64,000 bases of DNA, taken from the NCBI RefSeq assembly GCF_012273015.1, contig NZ_CP050954.1, positions 2,272,001-2,336,000 on the forward strand, given 5' to 3'. Positions 44,355-53,013 of this stretch are shown here, one piece after another; the first letter of the stretch is position 1; every line of letters starts with the position of its first letter. A program made the translations under genes and the position numbers. Source of the DNA: Hymenobacter sp. BT18. Its GTDB lineage: Bacteria > Bacteroidota > Bacteroidia > Cytophagales > Hymenobacteraceae. Below the pieces are notes generated by a model, which was not told the DNA's origin, did not search any database, and saw nothing but the letters and a program-made list of their open reading frames with translations.

Positions 44355-45344
44355 GTGGTACACATCCGCAACATTGCCCTGCCCGATTTCCCGCTTTTGC
44401 TCGCCCCCATGGAGGACGTGTCGGACCCCCCATTTCGGGCTGTGTGCAAGCAGGGCGGCGCCGATTTGATGTACACCGAATTCATTTCCTCGGAAGGCTT
44501 GATTCGGGCCGCGGCCAAAAGCCGGCAGAAGCTCGATGTGTTCGACTATGAGCGGCCCATCGGCATTCAGCTGTTCGGCTCCGATGTGGACACCATGGGC
44601 GAGTGCGCCCGCATCAGCACCGAGGCCGGCCCTGACCTTATCGACATCAACTACGGCTGCCCGGTGAAGCAGGTGGCCTGCCGCGGCGCCGGCGCGGCCC
44701 TGCTGCGCGACATTCCCAAGATGGTGCAGATGACGGAGGCCGTGGTGAAAGCCACCCACCTGCCCGTGACGGTAAAAACCCGCCTGGGCTGGGATGAGAC
44801 GACCAAAAACGTGGAGGAAGTAGCTGAACGTCTGCAGGATATCGGCATTGAGGCCCTCACGGTGCACGGCCGCACCCGCGTGCAGATGTACAAGGGCGAG
44901 GCCGACTGGCGCCTGATTGCGGCCATCAAGAACAACCCCCGCATCCGGATTCCCATCTTCGGTAACGGCGACATCGACTCGCCCCAGAAAGCCGTGGAGT
45001 ACAAGAACCGCTACGGCGTGGATGGCGTCATGATTGGGCGCGCCGCCATTGGCTACCCTTGGATTTTCCGGGAAGTAAAGCACTACGTCGCTACCGGCGA
45101 GCTGCTGCCCCCGCCCACCGTGGAAGAGCGGGTGCAGGCCTGCCGCTTTCACTTCGACAAGAGCCTGGAATGGAAGGGCCCACGGGCCGGTGTGTTTGAG
45201 ATGCGCCGCCACTACGCTCAGTACTTCCGCGGCTTGGAAGGTGCCCGCCAGTGGCGCACCCGCTTGGTGGAAAGCAACGACCCCACGGAAATCCACGCCA
45301 TCATGGACGAAATCATTGCCGCCGAGCCGGAGCTGGTGGGGTAA
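44355..45344 (+). CDS. dusB: tRNA-dihydrouridine synthase
   Basis: The product (329 residues from GTG 44355) is a flavin TIM-barrel enzyme that reduces uridine to dihydrouridine in tRNA. LLLAPMEDVSDPPFRAVC binds FMN. IDINYGCPVKQVACRGAGAALLRD carries the catalytic Cys, and LTVHGRTRVQMYKGEADW and NGDIDSPQKAV are conserved. The short C-terminal helical domain ends at the stop codon. DusB-type assignment follows from the motif order; DusA or DusC cannot be excluded from the sequence alone. Confidence 0.92.
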   Translation: MVHIRNIALPDFPLLLAPMEDVSDPPFRAVCKQGGADLMYTEFISSEGLIRAAAKSRQKLDVFDYERPIGIQLFGSDVDTMGECARISTEAGPDLIDINYGCPVKQVACRGAGAALLRDIPKMVQMTEAVVKATHLPVTVKTRLGWDETTKNVEEVAERLQDIGIEALTVHGRTRVQMYKGEADWRLIAAIKNNPRIRIPIFGNGDIDSPQKAVEYKNRYGVDGVMIGRAAIGYPWIFREVKHYVATGELLPPPTVEERVQACRFHFDKSLEWKGPRAGVFEMRRHYAQYFRGLEGARQWRTRLVESNDPTEIHAIMDEIIAAEPELVG

Positions 45345-45367
45345 CCTTAAAGTCTCTTTATCCATTT

Positions 45368-45454
45368 GTCATCCTGAGCAAAGCGAAGGACCTTATCGCG
45401 TTAGAACAATTTGTGTTCAGGCGTAATGAGGTCCTTCGCTCTGCTCAGGATGAC
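45368..45454. repeat. REP-like hairpin, copy 2
   Basis: Starts GTCATCCTGAGCA and ends TGCTCAGGATGAC. Its outer stem of about 27 bases is shared with the copies at 28048 and 58461, and the loop begins TAGAACAA. It lies between dusB and the exporter gene, which starts 34 bases after it. Confidence 0.78.
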
Positions 45455-45488
45455 AGGCGTTTTGTCTCTCCTGCTTTCTACTGCCGCT

Positions 45489-46451
45489 ATGCCTATTGAT
45501 ACCCCCGCGCCGGCCGTTTCCGTTGCGCCCGAAAATACGCCCGTAGCCTCTCCCCCACCCCACCGCGTGCCGGCCTCGGCCTGGGGGCTGCTTATCTTAT
45601 TGGCCGGTATCTGGAGCACGTCCTTTATCCTCATGAAAAAAGGCTTGGTAGTGTTTTCGGCCCTGGAGCTGGGCGCCACCCGCGTGACGGTAGCTGCCCT
45701 TATTCTGCTGCCGTTTGCCCTGCGCCACGTGCGGCAAGTGGAGCGCAGTCGGTTCAAGTGGCTGCTGCTGAGCGGCGTAATTGGCACGCTATTACCGGCC
45801 TTCCTGTTTGCCTACGCCGAAACCAAAATGGCCTCGGGCCTGGCTGGTGTGCTCAATGCCCTCACCGTGGCTTTCACTTTGCTAATGGGCGCCCTGTTTT
45901 TCGGGCAGCGCATAACGGGGCTGCGGCTGGCGGGTATTGGGGTGGGCTTTCTGGGTACCGTCGTGCTTATTGCGCTGGGCGGCAGTGGGGGCACGGCCAC
46001 ACCCACCGGTGAGGGCAACGCCTGGTACGGCCTCTACATCGTGCTGGCTACAGTGGGCTACGGCGTGAGCATCAACATGATCAAGCACCACTTCCACGGC
46101 ATTCCGGCGGTGGCTGTCACGGCGCTACTGCTCATGCTCATCGGGGGCCCGGCGGTGCTGTACCTGCTGCTGGGCACCCAGTTCCTGTACAAGCTCCAGC
46201 ACGTGCCAGGCGCCTGGACGGCCTTCGGCTACATCGCCCTGCTGGCCACCATGAGCACTGCCGTGGCTATGATCTTATTCAACAAGCTCATTCAGCAGTC
46301 TACGGCCCTGTTTGCTTCGTCCAACACCTACTTGGTGCCCATTATGGCGCTGGCCTGGGGGGTGCTTGATGGCGAAACCATCAACGGCTGGCACCTGCTG
46401 GGCATGGCCATTATCCTGCTCAGCGTATTCATCATCAACCGAGCGAAGTGA
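45489..46451 (+). CDS. EamA/DMT family transporter
   Basis: The product (320 residues from ATG 45489) has ten membrane segments. They are arranged as two EamA repeats (about 30-165 and 180-320), with LLILLAGIWSTSFILMKKGL and ETKMASGLAGVLNALTVAFT at the repeat signatures. DMT proteins export amino acids or metabolites. The earlier start at 45411 would begin inside the REP-like hairpin and is rejected. The substrate cannot be inferred. Confidence 0.88.
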   Translation: MPIDTPAPAVSVAPENTPVASPPPHRVPASAWGLLILLAGIWSTSFILMKKGLVVFSALELGATRVTVAALILLPFALRHVRQVERSRFKWLLLSGVIGTLLPAFLFAYAETKMASGLAGVLNALTVAFTLLMGALFFGQRITGLRLAGIGVGFLGTVVLIALGGSGGTATPTGEGNAWYGLYIVLATVGYGVSINMIKHHFHGIPAVAVTALLLMLIGGPAVLYLLLGTQFLYKLQHVPGAWTAFGYIALLATMSTAVAMILFNKLIQQSTALFASSNTYLVPIMALAWGVLDGETINGWHLLGMAIILLSVFIINRAK

Positions 46452-46526
46452 GAATCGGAGAGTAATGAAGAATGAGTACGCGGCTTGGCTTGGCGCGGGC
46501 TGTACCAATTTCTCTTTCTTCATTCC

Positions 46527-47528
46527 CTAAAACCCCACCAACAAGCTGAACTGCGTCCATTTATGGGAGCGGGCTCCTGCAAACTCCGGGGAAATCCAGA
46601 AGGCGGAGGTTTCCAGCCGCACACCGGCGTAGCCCAAGCCTAGGGTACCGGTGCCAATGGCCACCGTGCGGCTGATGGCTTGGGCAGGCAGCTCGTAGGG
46701 GTTATCACGGCGGAGCAGGCCACCTTGCAGGGTAGCATCATAGCCTACGACGCGGCCTTCAAGACGCGCTTCAGTGTATAGCTGAACGCGGCGCAGCTGC
46801 TGACGATTTGCGCGGCTGCTCACGCCCAGGTTCGCGAAATAAGGATTGAGCAAGCCTACACGAAGGCGGGCATCGGCGCCAGCATAGGTACGCAGGGTAC
46901 CTATGCTGGCGGTGGCACCACCGATGAGCTCCACAGCCCGGCCTACATGAGCCAGCCGTCCTTCGAGGCGACCCATATAGCCCAGCACCAGGTCGTTTTG
47001 AATCTGGTAATCCCAGCCGCGCGGCGTGGGAGCACCTAGCCATTTGTGCAGCTTGGTTTGAAATCCTTTGGCTCCAACAGCTGGCCCAATCACGCCCAAT
47101 TGCAGCCCGGTAGTCAGGCGCAGGTGGCGGGTGGGCCGGTTGAGAGTTCGAAAGAAATCGGCGTAGAGGTAAGAAGCGTAGGGCCGGTCGCCCACCCGAA
47201 TAAAGGCATCCTGAATGCGCAGGGGCGTGAATCCATCGTAGTGCACCCGCAAACCGAAATACTCGGTGCCCTTGGCCCGCCCCAGACGCAGCAGGTGGTG
47301 GGTGGGCAACCGGGCCAGGGCGGGGTGTACCAAGGTGCCCGTCATGCCCTGGGTGAAGTAGTAGTCCGTGCGGAAATAGGCGTCGTTGGCGAAGGTGTAG
47401 CCGATGAGCCGGTCGGAGCCGAGGCGCAGGGAATCGGGAGGAACCGGAGCAGCCCGGGTCACAGCGTTTACCGGGCCCAAACCCAGCAGGCTGACTGCCG
47501 CTGCCCCCAGTAATTGAACGTTTAGCAT
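46527..47528 (-). CDS. lipid A deacylase LpxR family protein
   Basis: The product (333 residues) has a signal peptide (about 1-22, ending GPVNA). The first strand motif FANDAYFRTDYYFTQGM corresponds to the NDxF...TDxxYTxG region of LpxR. GDRPYASYLYADFF matches the other conserved region. The remainder is a series of beta strands ending in a terminal Phe, typical of an outer-membrane barrel. LpxR removes the 3'-acyloxyacyl chain of lipid A; activity here is inferred from the family. It follows the RAYT-like and helicase-nuclease genes on the same strand. Confidence 0.82.
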   Translation of the reverse strand: MLNVQLLGAAAVSLLGLGPVNAVTRAAPVPPDSLRLGSDRLIGYTFANDAYFRTDYYFTQGMTGTLVHPALARLPTHHLLRLGRAKGTEYFGLRVHYDGFTPLRIQDAFIRVGDRPYASYLYADFFRTLNRPTRHLRLTTGLQLGVIGPAVGAKGFQTKLHKWLGAPTPRGWDYQIQNDLVLGYMGRLEGRLAHVGRAVELIGGATASIGTLRTYAGADARLRVGLLNPYFANLGVSSRANRQQLRRVQLYTEARLEGRVVGYDATLQGGLLRRDNPYELPAQAISRTVAIGTGTLGLGYAGVRLETSAFWISPEFAGARSHKWTQFSLLVGF

Positions 47529-47593
47529 CAGCCGTACATACGCGGTGCCTGGGGGTAGCGGGTTGGCGGGTGCCTTCTACTAGCCGCCTGTGC

Positions 47594-48190
47594 TTACAGC
47601 GCGGCATCATACACGTAGGGCCAGTTGTGGCAGCGGGCCGGCAAGTGGAGGCGCGTGGGGTGAGCCAGCAAGTACTGCCGGATGCGGGCCAGCTCAAGGC
47701 CGTTCAGCACGGGCAGCACGTGGAAGCCCGTTTGCCAGAAATCGGCTTCGGGCGGAAGCTGGCCGCGCAGCAGGCGGCGGGCCTGGGCAGTGGTGCGCTG
47801 GTGCAGCAGCTCCAGGGCTTTGTAGAGGGACAGGTTCGAGCTGGCCGGCAGATGCAGCACCGCATGGACGTGGTTGGTGGTTTGCACCATGCACGGCACC
47901 CGCAGGCCCTGCTCCTCCAGCATCAGCATCTCCCCGGCCACGGCTTCGGCAATTTTCTCCTTTTCCAGGTAGATGCCGCCCACTGTGGCTGCATCCAGAA
48001 GCGCGTCGAAGTCGGCGAAGAAGCGTTTGTCGGCGCGGCGGGTGGTAGCCTGAGCGGCTTCGGGGGTGGCAGCCGTGCGGGCGGCTTCCTGGGCGGCTAT
48101 GCGCTGCTGCTGCAACTCACGGCCGGCGCGGGCCGGAATGGAGCCAGCCAGGCGCAGGGTAAGCAGGATGGTTTCGCCGGGTGGAAGCAT
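47594..48190 (-). CDS. RAYT-like Y1/HUH family protein
   Basis: The product has 198 residues from ATG 48190. TLRLAGSIPARAGREL is the N-terminal motif of REP-associated tyrosine transposases. His107 and His109 in QTTNHVHAVLHLP make the HUH metal site. FWQTGFHVLPVLNG and IRQYLLAHPTR match the conserved C-terminal part. The WQ-x-x motif has Phe/His where homologues often carry Tyr, so the nucleophile is uncertain and the protein may be inactive. RAYTs are domesticated single-copy transposases that act on REP sequences; three REP-like hairpins are in this window, none directly adjacent. The gene lies 101 bases after the helicase-nuclease gene. Confidence 0.82.
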   Translation of the reverse strand: MLPPGETILLTLRLAGSIPARAGRELQQQRIAAQEAARTAATPEAAQATTRRADKRFFADFDALLDAATVGGIYLEKEKIAEAVAGEMLMLEEQGLRVPCMVQTTNHVHAVLHLPASSNLSLYKALELLHQRTTAQARRLLRGQLPPEADFWQTGFHVLPVLNGLELARIRQYLLAHPTRLHLPARCHNWPYVYDAAL

Positions 48191-48291
48191 AATTTTGTCG
48201 GCTATGGAGGGCGCAGCAGATTTTAAATAGGAGGCTCGTGTGTAGCCCCGTTCAGGGGCAGAATTCACCTGCAGATTTAGGGCAATGAAAG

Positions 48292-51200
48292 TCAGTTTTC
48301 GAAGAGCGGTGGAAAGGTCAAGGGCAACTGGCGGGGCGGGGTCTCGGCTGCCAGCGAAACCGTGGGTGGTGCCTGCAGTAAATCTGGGAATGCCACGTAA
48401 CGACGAGCCAGAACGTGGCTGCTAGGGGCACTCCCTTTCGTTGTGGGCCTTATTCCCAGCTCAGCCAAGTGCAGCAGCAGGCTCTGTTCCGTTTCTGACC
48501 GCCAACGCACCCAGGCAGAGGCAAAACAGCGCCAAAAGCGCCAGCCAGCCCGCTCTAGCACCCGCTGCCGCCGTAAGTCATCGAACCACCGGTCAGGACC
48601 ATGGTATTGGTCTCCGTCGCACTCCACGGCCAGCCGCTGGTCGTTTTCACCTTCGACTACCAAGTCGATACGGTATTGTCCTACCCTCACCTGAGGCTGT
48701 ACCCGGTAGCCCCGCTCCGTCAGGAAATCATACACCTCCCGCTCAAACTCCGATTCACACTGCGTGCGCAAACTGCCTACCTGATGCTCGTCCTGGGTAT
48801 AGGGACTCACAAAATGAGCCAGCAGCTTACGCCGCAGCTGGTCAGCGGGGCTCAGGTCCTCAACGTCTACGCTCCGTACCAGGTACATTCGGTCCCGGGC
48901 CCGTGATGCGGCCACGTTGAAGCGCCGCTCGTCGTCTTTATGCCCCAGCGCCTTCGGCTTCCCCGACACCACCAACGACAGAAATATAATATCGCGCTCC
49001 TTGCCCTGAAAGGTGTGTGCGTCGCCGCAGGCCACTTGGTGATGCAACATGGCTTCCAAACCAATTTCTCGTTCCAGCTCCACCCAGATCAGTTGCGCCT
49101 GCTTGTCGGCCAGCAGCGAAATCACCCCGATGGAGCGCCCGGCAAACAACGGGTCTGCTACCAGCGCTTTAATTTCGGCCACGATAAAGCGCGCCTCAGC
49201 CGGGTTGGTGTCGCCCGTTCGTATTCCATCCTCCACCAACACGTCTACCAGAGGCGGATCCAGTCGCTCGGAAGCCTTTGGCAGCCGCAAGGGATTCAGC
49301 CTGTGCTCATAAAACTCGCGCTTGGAATACTCGATAATTGGACCAACGCACCGGAAATGCTCCCGCAACGGCAGCTGCGAGTCGGAGAAAACCACCTGAA
49401 ACAGCTGGTAAATAGAATGACTGGGCGAAAGCTGCGGCCGGTACAAGCTCGGCTGCGTGTTCAGGAACCGGTTCATGAGCTCGTTTTCCTTTTCCTGGGT
49501 AAGCCCGCTGAAGCCGGGCCCCACCTGCTTATCGTCGCCCACGATGAGTACTTTGCGCGCCCGTAGCAGTGCGGGCAGTGCCAGGAGGTTCGACTGCGAG
49601 GCCTCATCGATAATTACCAGGTCGAAGGCCCCCAATTCGGCTGGCAGGGACTCAGACACCCGGTAGTGCGGCATAATCCAACAGGGAATTGCGGCGTTGG
49701 CAACCAGAGCGGCGGCCCGTGCGTCGTGCCGATAGCGTACGCTCTTGCCGGTTCCCTTCCCTATTTTCACAACGGCATTACGGTAGGCTTGTAAGGCACT
49801 GCGTACCTCGGGGGTGGCATTCAGCGCCAGTTGCAGCCAGGTTTTCTGCTCTATGATTTCATGGTAAGCACGTGCTAGCTTCGCTTCCGTTCGCTCACGG
49901 TCGGCAGCCAGCTGTTGAAGCTCCGCGCGGGCATCCAGGGCGCAAAGGTGGTTATTGAGCCGGCGCAGCCGCCAACGTCGCTGCCAGTCAGCGGGCAGGA
50001 GGGCATCGGTAGGGCCGGTGGCGGGCTGTTCGCGTAGCTGGGTGGCCCACCGGGGCGCCCCGGAGCAGGCAATACGCTCGGTAACTACTGTAACCGTGTC
50101 CAGCCACTCGCGCAACTCGTGTACGCGCCGCAGCTCCTGCGCAAGCGTGGCCCATTGCTCCCTTAGCTCAGCATCGGTAATAGCGGGCTGGCCCAGAATC
50201 GTATTAAAAAAATGCCGTAATGCTTCACTAATGGGACCAGAGGCACCCTGCAAGGCCTGGGTATACTGCTCGCGTTCAGTCCAAGCTGCTTCGGAATGCA
50301 GCCGCAACTGGTGTTGCTGGAGTAGCTCAGCCGCCGCAGCCAGCGTGGCCGGCAGTAGCTTTGCAGCCCGCGCTGGCGGCCACGTAGGCAACAGCCGCTG
50401 CAGGGTTTCCCGCAGGCTAGCTTCAGCCGCCTGAATGGCGCCTAGCTCCTCGTATCTTTCGTAGTATCGAAGTGCCTCTTGCAAGGCAGGCACGGGCTCG
50501 GCCGTGGTCAGTGGTGGCAGCGCCAGCTCAGCGGCCAGCGTATTCCAGCGGATAACCAACTCATGTAAGTGTCGCAAAAGCAGCAGAAATTGCTCCACAT
50601 GCTCCCAATCGGCCGACGTGGCAGGAGCGCCCGTAAGTATTTTTATTTCTGCCAGACGCTGTTTTTGCGTGGTTTTACCAAACCAGCCAGTCAGCCCAAA
50701 GGGTCGAAAGCCCTGCGCCAGGTTGCCTACGGCGGCTAGCAATTCTTCGTCAAGTTCGGCCTGATAAGGCAGGCGCACCGGGCGGGCTACAAAAGCCTGC
50801 CGCTTGGCCACCGCGGTCCGCAGGTCCTGACCTAACTCCTCCAATAATTCATAGAAGTCACCGTGCTGCGCGTCACTAAGCCGTTGCCATTGAACGGCAA
50901 GCCACGGCAGCGCAGCCGTAACCTCTAGCTGGTGCTGCACCTGCGTTATCTGGGCCAGGGCCTCCGTTACCTGCTCCAGCGGGTTGGAGCCCACCGACAG
51001 CGGAGGCAGGGCACCGGAGGCCACCGCCGCTTGTAGCGCTAGGGAGCGGCAAAGCTCGTGGTGAGTACGCAATAGCTCAGGAATTTCTGGTAGCTGCGCC
51101 AGCTCAGGCAGCTGCGCCATGCGGTACGGCAAATCGGCTCCTACCTTACACCGTGCGGCGCGCAAAGCCGTTATGTGTGTGTCATCAAATTGTGGACGGA

Positions 51201-52941
51201 AGGCGGGCGTGCACTGCAGATCATCCGGCAGCCACTCAGCCACATCCAGTGCTGCCACCACTTCCCGGGCCGCTTCCCGGGCCTCCACCGGTTCGCCATC
51301 CAGTTCCAACGCCTGCAAATTCTGCTGTCCCCAGTACCCAATACGCCGATCAATGTAAGCCAACTGACTGTGGCAGGCATCCAGTTGCGTAACAAGGTCC
51401 TCAACGCGGCGGTTTGTAGCGGCAGGGTCCAGACGCTGAACCTCCTCGGCGATGCGCTGCACCGCGTGTTCAAATTGCTTCAGGCCCTCCCGCTCACTGG
51501 TTAGCAGGCTGATGGTCAGGGGCTGTACGGTGACCGGCAGCTTGTCACGTAGCACGGCCAGCGCAGGGTCCTTCATGGAGGTGACGAGTACCCGCCGGCC
51601 CAGTGCCAGGTAGTGGCAGATGACGTTGGCTATAGTATGTGTCTTGCCTGTACCCGGTGGTCCTTGTACCACCACACCCGGAGCATGCTCCAAGAGCTGC
51701 ACGATGCGTACCTGCTCATCGTTGAATGGCAACGGAAAGTACAGCTCCTGGACACTGCTGCCCGGGGCCGGCTCACCCACCAGGGATAAACCGCGGAAAG
51801 AGGGCAGCACGTTATGGGTGTGGTAAGTGGCTGGGTTCCGCACTAGTGCAGCTACTGCAGCGGGCAGCTCAGCCGCCGGCCGCTCCACCTGGGCATGTAA
51901 GGCATCAAGGTCCTGCAACAAGACGTTATTGCTACGGGGACGGGCATACAGTACCCAGGTATCAGTAACCTGAAGTTGGGGTGTAGCCCGGGGCAGCAAC
52001 CGGGCGGCATTAGGCGCATCATCGGGCAGGTAACGCCCTTGGGCGTCAAGGACTGCCGCCGCCAGTCGGAGCACGGCTTCGTAGCTGGAGGGCTCCGCAG
52101 GCGACAGATAAGGCTCGTTTTCCAACAGTGGGCGGCTACCTTGCTCCAACTGGGCAAGTCCCGCCACATCCAGCGCCACGTACGCATCCAGCTCCAGCCG
52201 GCTTGGCAGCTGCCGCGGGCGAACTTCCAGCGCCATATCGTCGGGATTTAGCGTCAGTTCTACCAGACGTGTCAGAAGAGGGTAGCGCACTTCTGACATG
52301 CCTGTTTGCCAGACGGTTACACCCATCCCCCATACTAGTTCCAGAGCGGTTTCACTCAGGCCACCTTCGAGCTGCTGCTTGAGCGCATAAAGGCGCGAGT
52401 ACCAGTTTATGGTACGGCGACGTTGGGTTTCGGATAGCGCCCAGGGCTGCCACTGCTGCTTTGTGTACTGACTCAGCGCCGACTCAAGAAGAGGTGCTGC
52501 CGCCAAACGCCTGATGGACACCGGCACCAAGGGGTCGTAGCCGACGGCGGTGGCGGCTTCGGGGGGCAGTAAACCAAGCCGCAGAGCTGTTTGAGCGGAT
52601 AGTTCGTTTTTTAGCTGAGGTGGCCGGCTTGGGTCGTTGTGCAGTTCCGTGAGGGTTGCCAGCTGAAGATCGGCAATCGGGGGCGGGGCCTGTTCTTTCA
52701 GCCGTTCCACCCGTAACCAAACCTCCGCGTTCGGGCTGATTCCGGAAGCTAAGCCCGGGCCCTTCGTATTGAGCCATACCCCGGGAAGTCCGTCGAGCTG
52801 TGCCTCCAACACGTGAAAAGGATGGTGCGTTACATCGGCTACCGGAACCGTCCGTAATCGTACGCTTTCTTTGGTATAGGCCAATAGAGCCAGGAGCCGC
52901 TCCCGCTCAACAGACCGGCCGGAAGATGAAGAGGATAGCAT
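48292..52941 (-). CDS. SF1 helicase with C-terminal PD-(D/E)xK nuclease domain
   Basis: The product has 1549 residues. The N-terminal 400 residues have no recognised fold. GPPGTGKTHTIANVICHYLA (Walker A, near residue 427) begins the helicase. About 670 residues of helical insertion follow. FDLVIIDEASQSNLLALP (DEAS box, near 1108), ALLRARKVLIVGDDKQVGP, GDAHTFQGKERDIIFLS and FNVAASRARDRMYLV (motif VI, near 1340) complete a Upf1/DNA2-like SF1 core. Near residues 1420-1460, VGQYRIDLVVEGE and RLAVECDGDQYHG carry the D-x(n)-E-x-D of a Vsr/DUF559-like nuclease. Such helicase-nucleases occur in defence islands and in DNA repair. The role here is unknown. The start is at ATG 52941. Confidence 0.88.
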   Translation of the reverse strand: MLSSSSSGRSVERERLLALLAYTKESVRLRTVPVADVTHHPFHVLEAQLDGLPGVWLNTKGPGLASGISPNAEVWLRVERLKEQAPPPIADLQLATLTELHNDPSRPPQLKNELSAQTALRLGLLPPEAATAVGYDPLVPVSIRRLAAAPLLESALSQYTKQQWQPWALSETQRRRTINWYSRLYALKQQLEGGLSETALELVWGMGVTVWQTGMSEVRYPLLTRLVELTLNPDDMALEVRPRQLPSRLELDAYVALDVAGLAQLEQGSRPLLENEPYLSPAEPSSYEAVLRLAAAVLDAQGRYLPDDAPNAARLLPRATPQLQVTDTWVLYARPRSNNVLLQDLDALHAQVERPAAELPAAVAALVRNPATYHTHNVLPSFRGLSLVGEPAPGSSVQELYFPLPFNDEQVRIVQLLEHAPGVVVQGPPGTGKTHTIANVICHYLALGRRVLVTSMKDPALAVLRDKLPVTVQPLTISLLTSEREGLKQFEHAVQRIAEEVQRLDPAATNRRVEDLVTQLDACHSQLAYIDRRIGYWGQQNLQALELDGEPVEAREAAREVVAALDVAEWLPDDLQCTPAFRPQFDDTHITALRAARCKVGADLPYRMAQLPELAQLPEIPELLRTHHELCRSLALQAAVASGALPPLSVGSNPLEQVTEALAQITQVQHQLEVTAALPWLAVQWQRLSDAQHGDFYELLEELGQDLRTAVAKRQAFVARPVRLPYQAELDEELLAAVGNLAQGFRPFGLTGWFGKTTQKQRLAEIKILTGAPATSADWEHVEQFLLLLRHLHELVIRWNTLAAELALPPLTTAEPVPALQEALRYYERYEELGAIQAAEASLRETLQRLLPTWPPARAAKLLPATLAAAAELLQQHQLRLHSEAAWTEREQYTQALQGASGPISEALRHFFNTILGQPAITDAELREQWATLAQELRRVHELREWLDTVTVVTERIACSGAPRWATQLREQPATGPTDALLPADWQRRWRLRRLNNHLCALDARAELQQLAADRERTEAKLARAYHEIIEQKTWLQLALNATPEVRSALQAYRNAVVKIGKGTGKSVRYRHDARAAALVANAAIPCWIMPHYRVSESLPAELGAFDLVIIDEASQSNLLALPALLRARKVLIVGDDKQVGPGFSGLTQEKENELMNRFLNTQPSLYRPQLSPSHSIYQLFQVVFSDSQLPLREHFRCVGPIIEYSKREFYEHRLNPLRLPKASERLDPPLVDVLVEDGIRTGDTNPAEARFIVAEIKALVADPLFAGRSIGVISLLADKQAQLIWVELEREIGLEAMLHHQVACGDAHTFQGKERDIIFLSLVVSGKPKALGHKDDERRFNVAASRARDRMYLVRSVDVEDLSPADQLRRKLLAHFVSPYTQDEHQVGSLRTQCESEFEREVYDFLTERGYRVQPQVRVGQYRIDLVVEGENDQRLAVECDGDQYHGPDRWFDDLRRQRVLERAGWRFWRCFASAWVRWRSETEQSLLLHLAELGIRPTTKGSAPSSHVLARRYVAFPDLLQAPPTVSLAAETPPRQLPLTFPPLFEN

Positions 52942-52948
52942 AAAAAAA

Positions 52949-52984
52949 CCGTCCGGCTCTTACGCAAGTGTAGAAGCCGGACGG
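52949..52984 (-). terminator. intrinsic terminator of the amino-acid permease gene
   Basis: CCGTCCGGCT (52949-52958) pairs with AGCCGGACGG (52975-52984) and is followed on the minus strand by seven U residues. The tail ends exactly at the first base of the helicase start codon. Confidence 0.88.
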
Positions 52985-53013
52985 GTTCAAGATAATCTAA
53001 AATCTGTTTCGGC

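Noticed and set aside
45411-45488. Earlier start of the EamA exporter gene
   Set aside because: These codons lie within the REP-like hairpin, and ATG 45489 starts the soluble leader before the first membrane segment.
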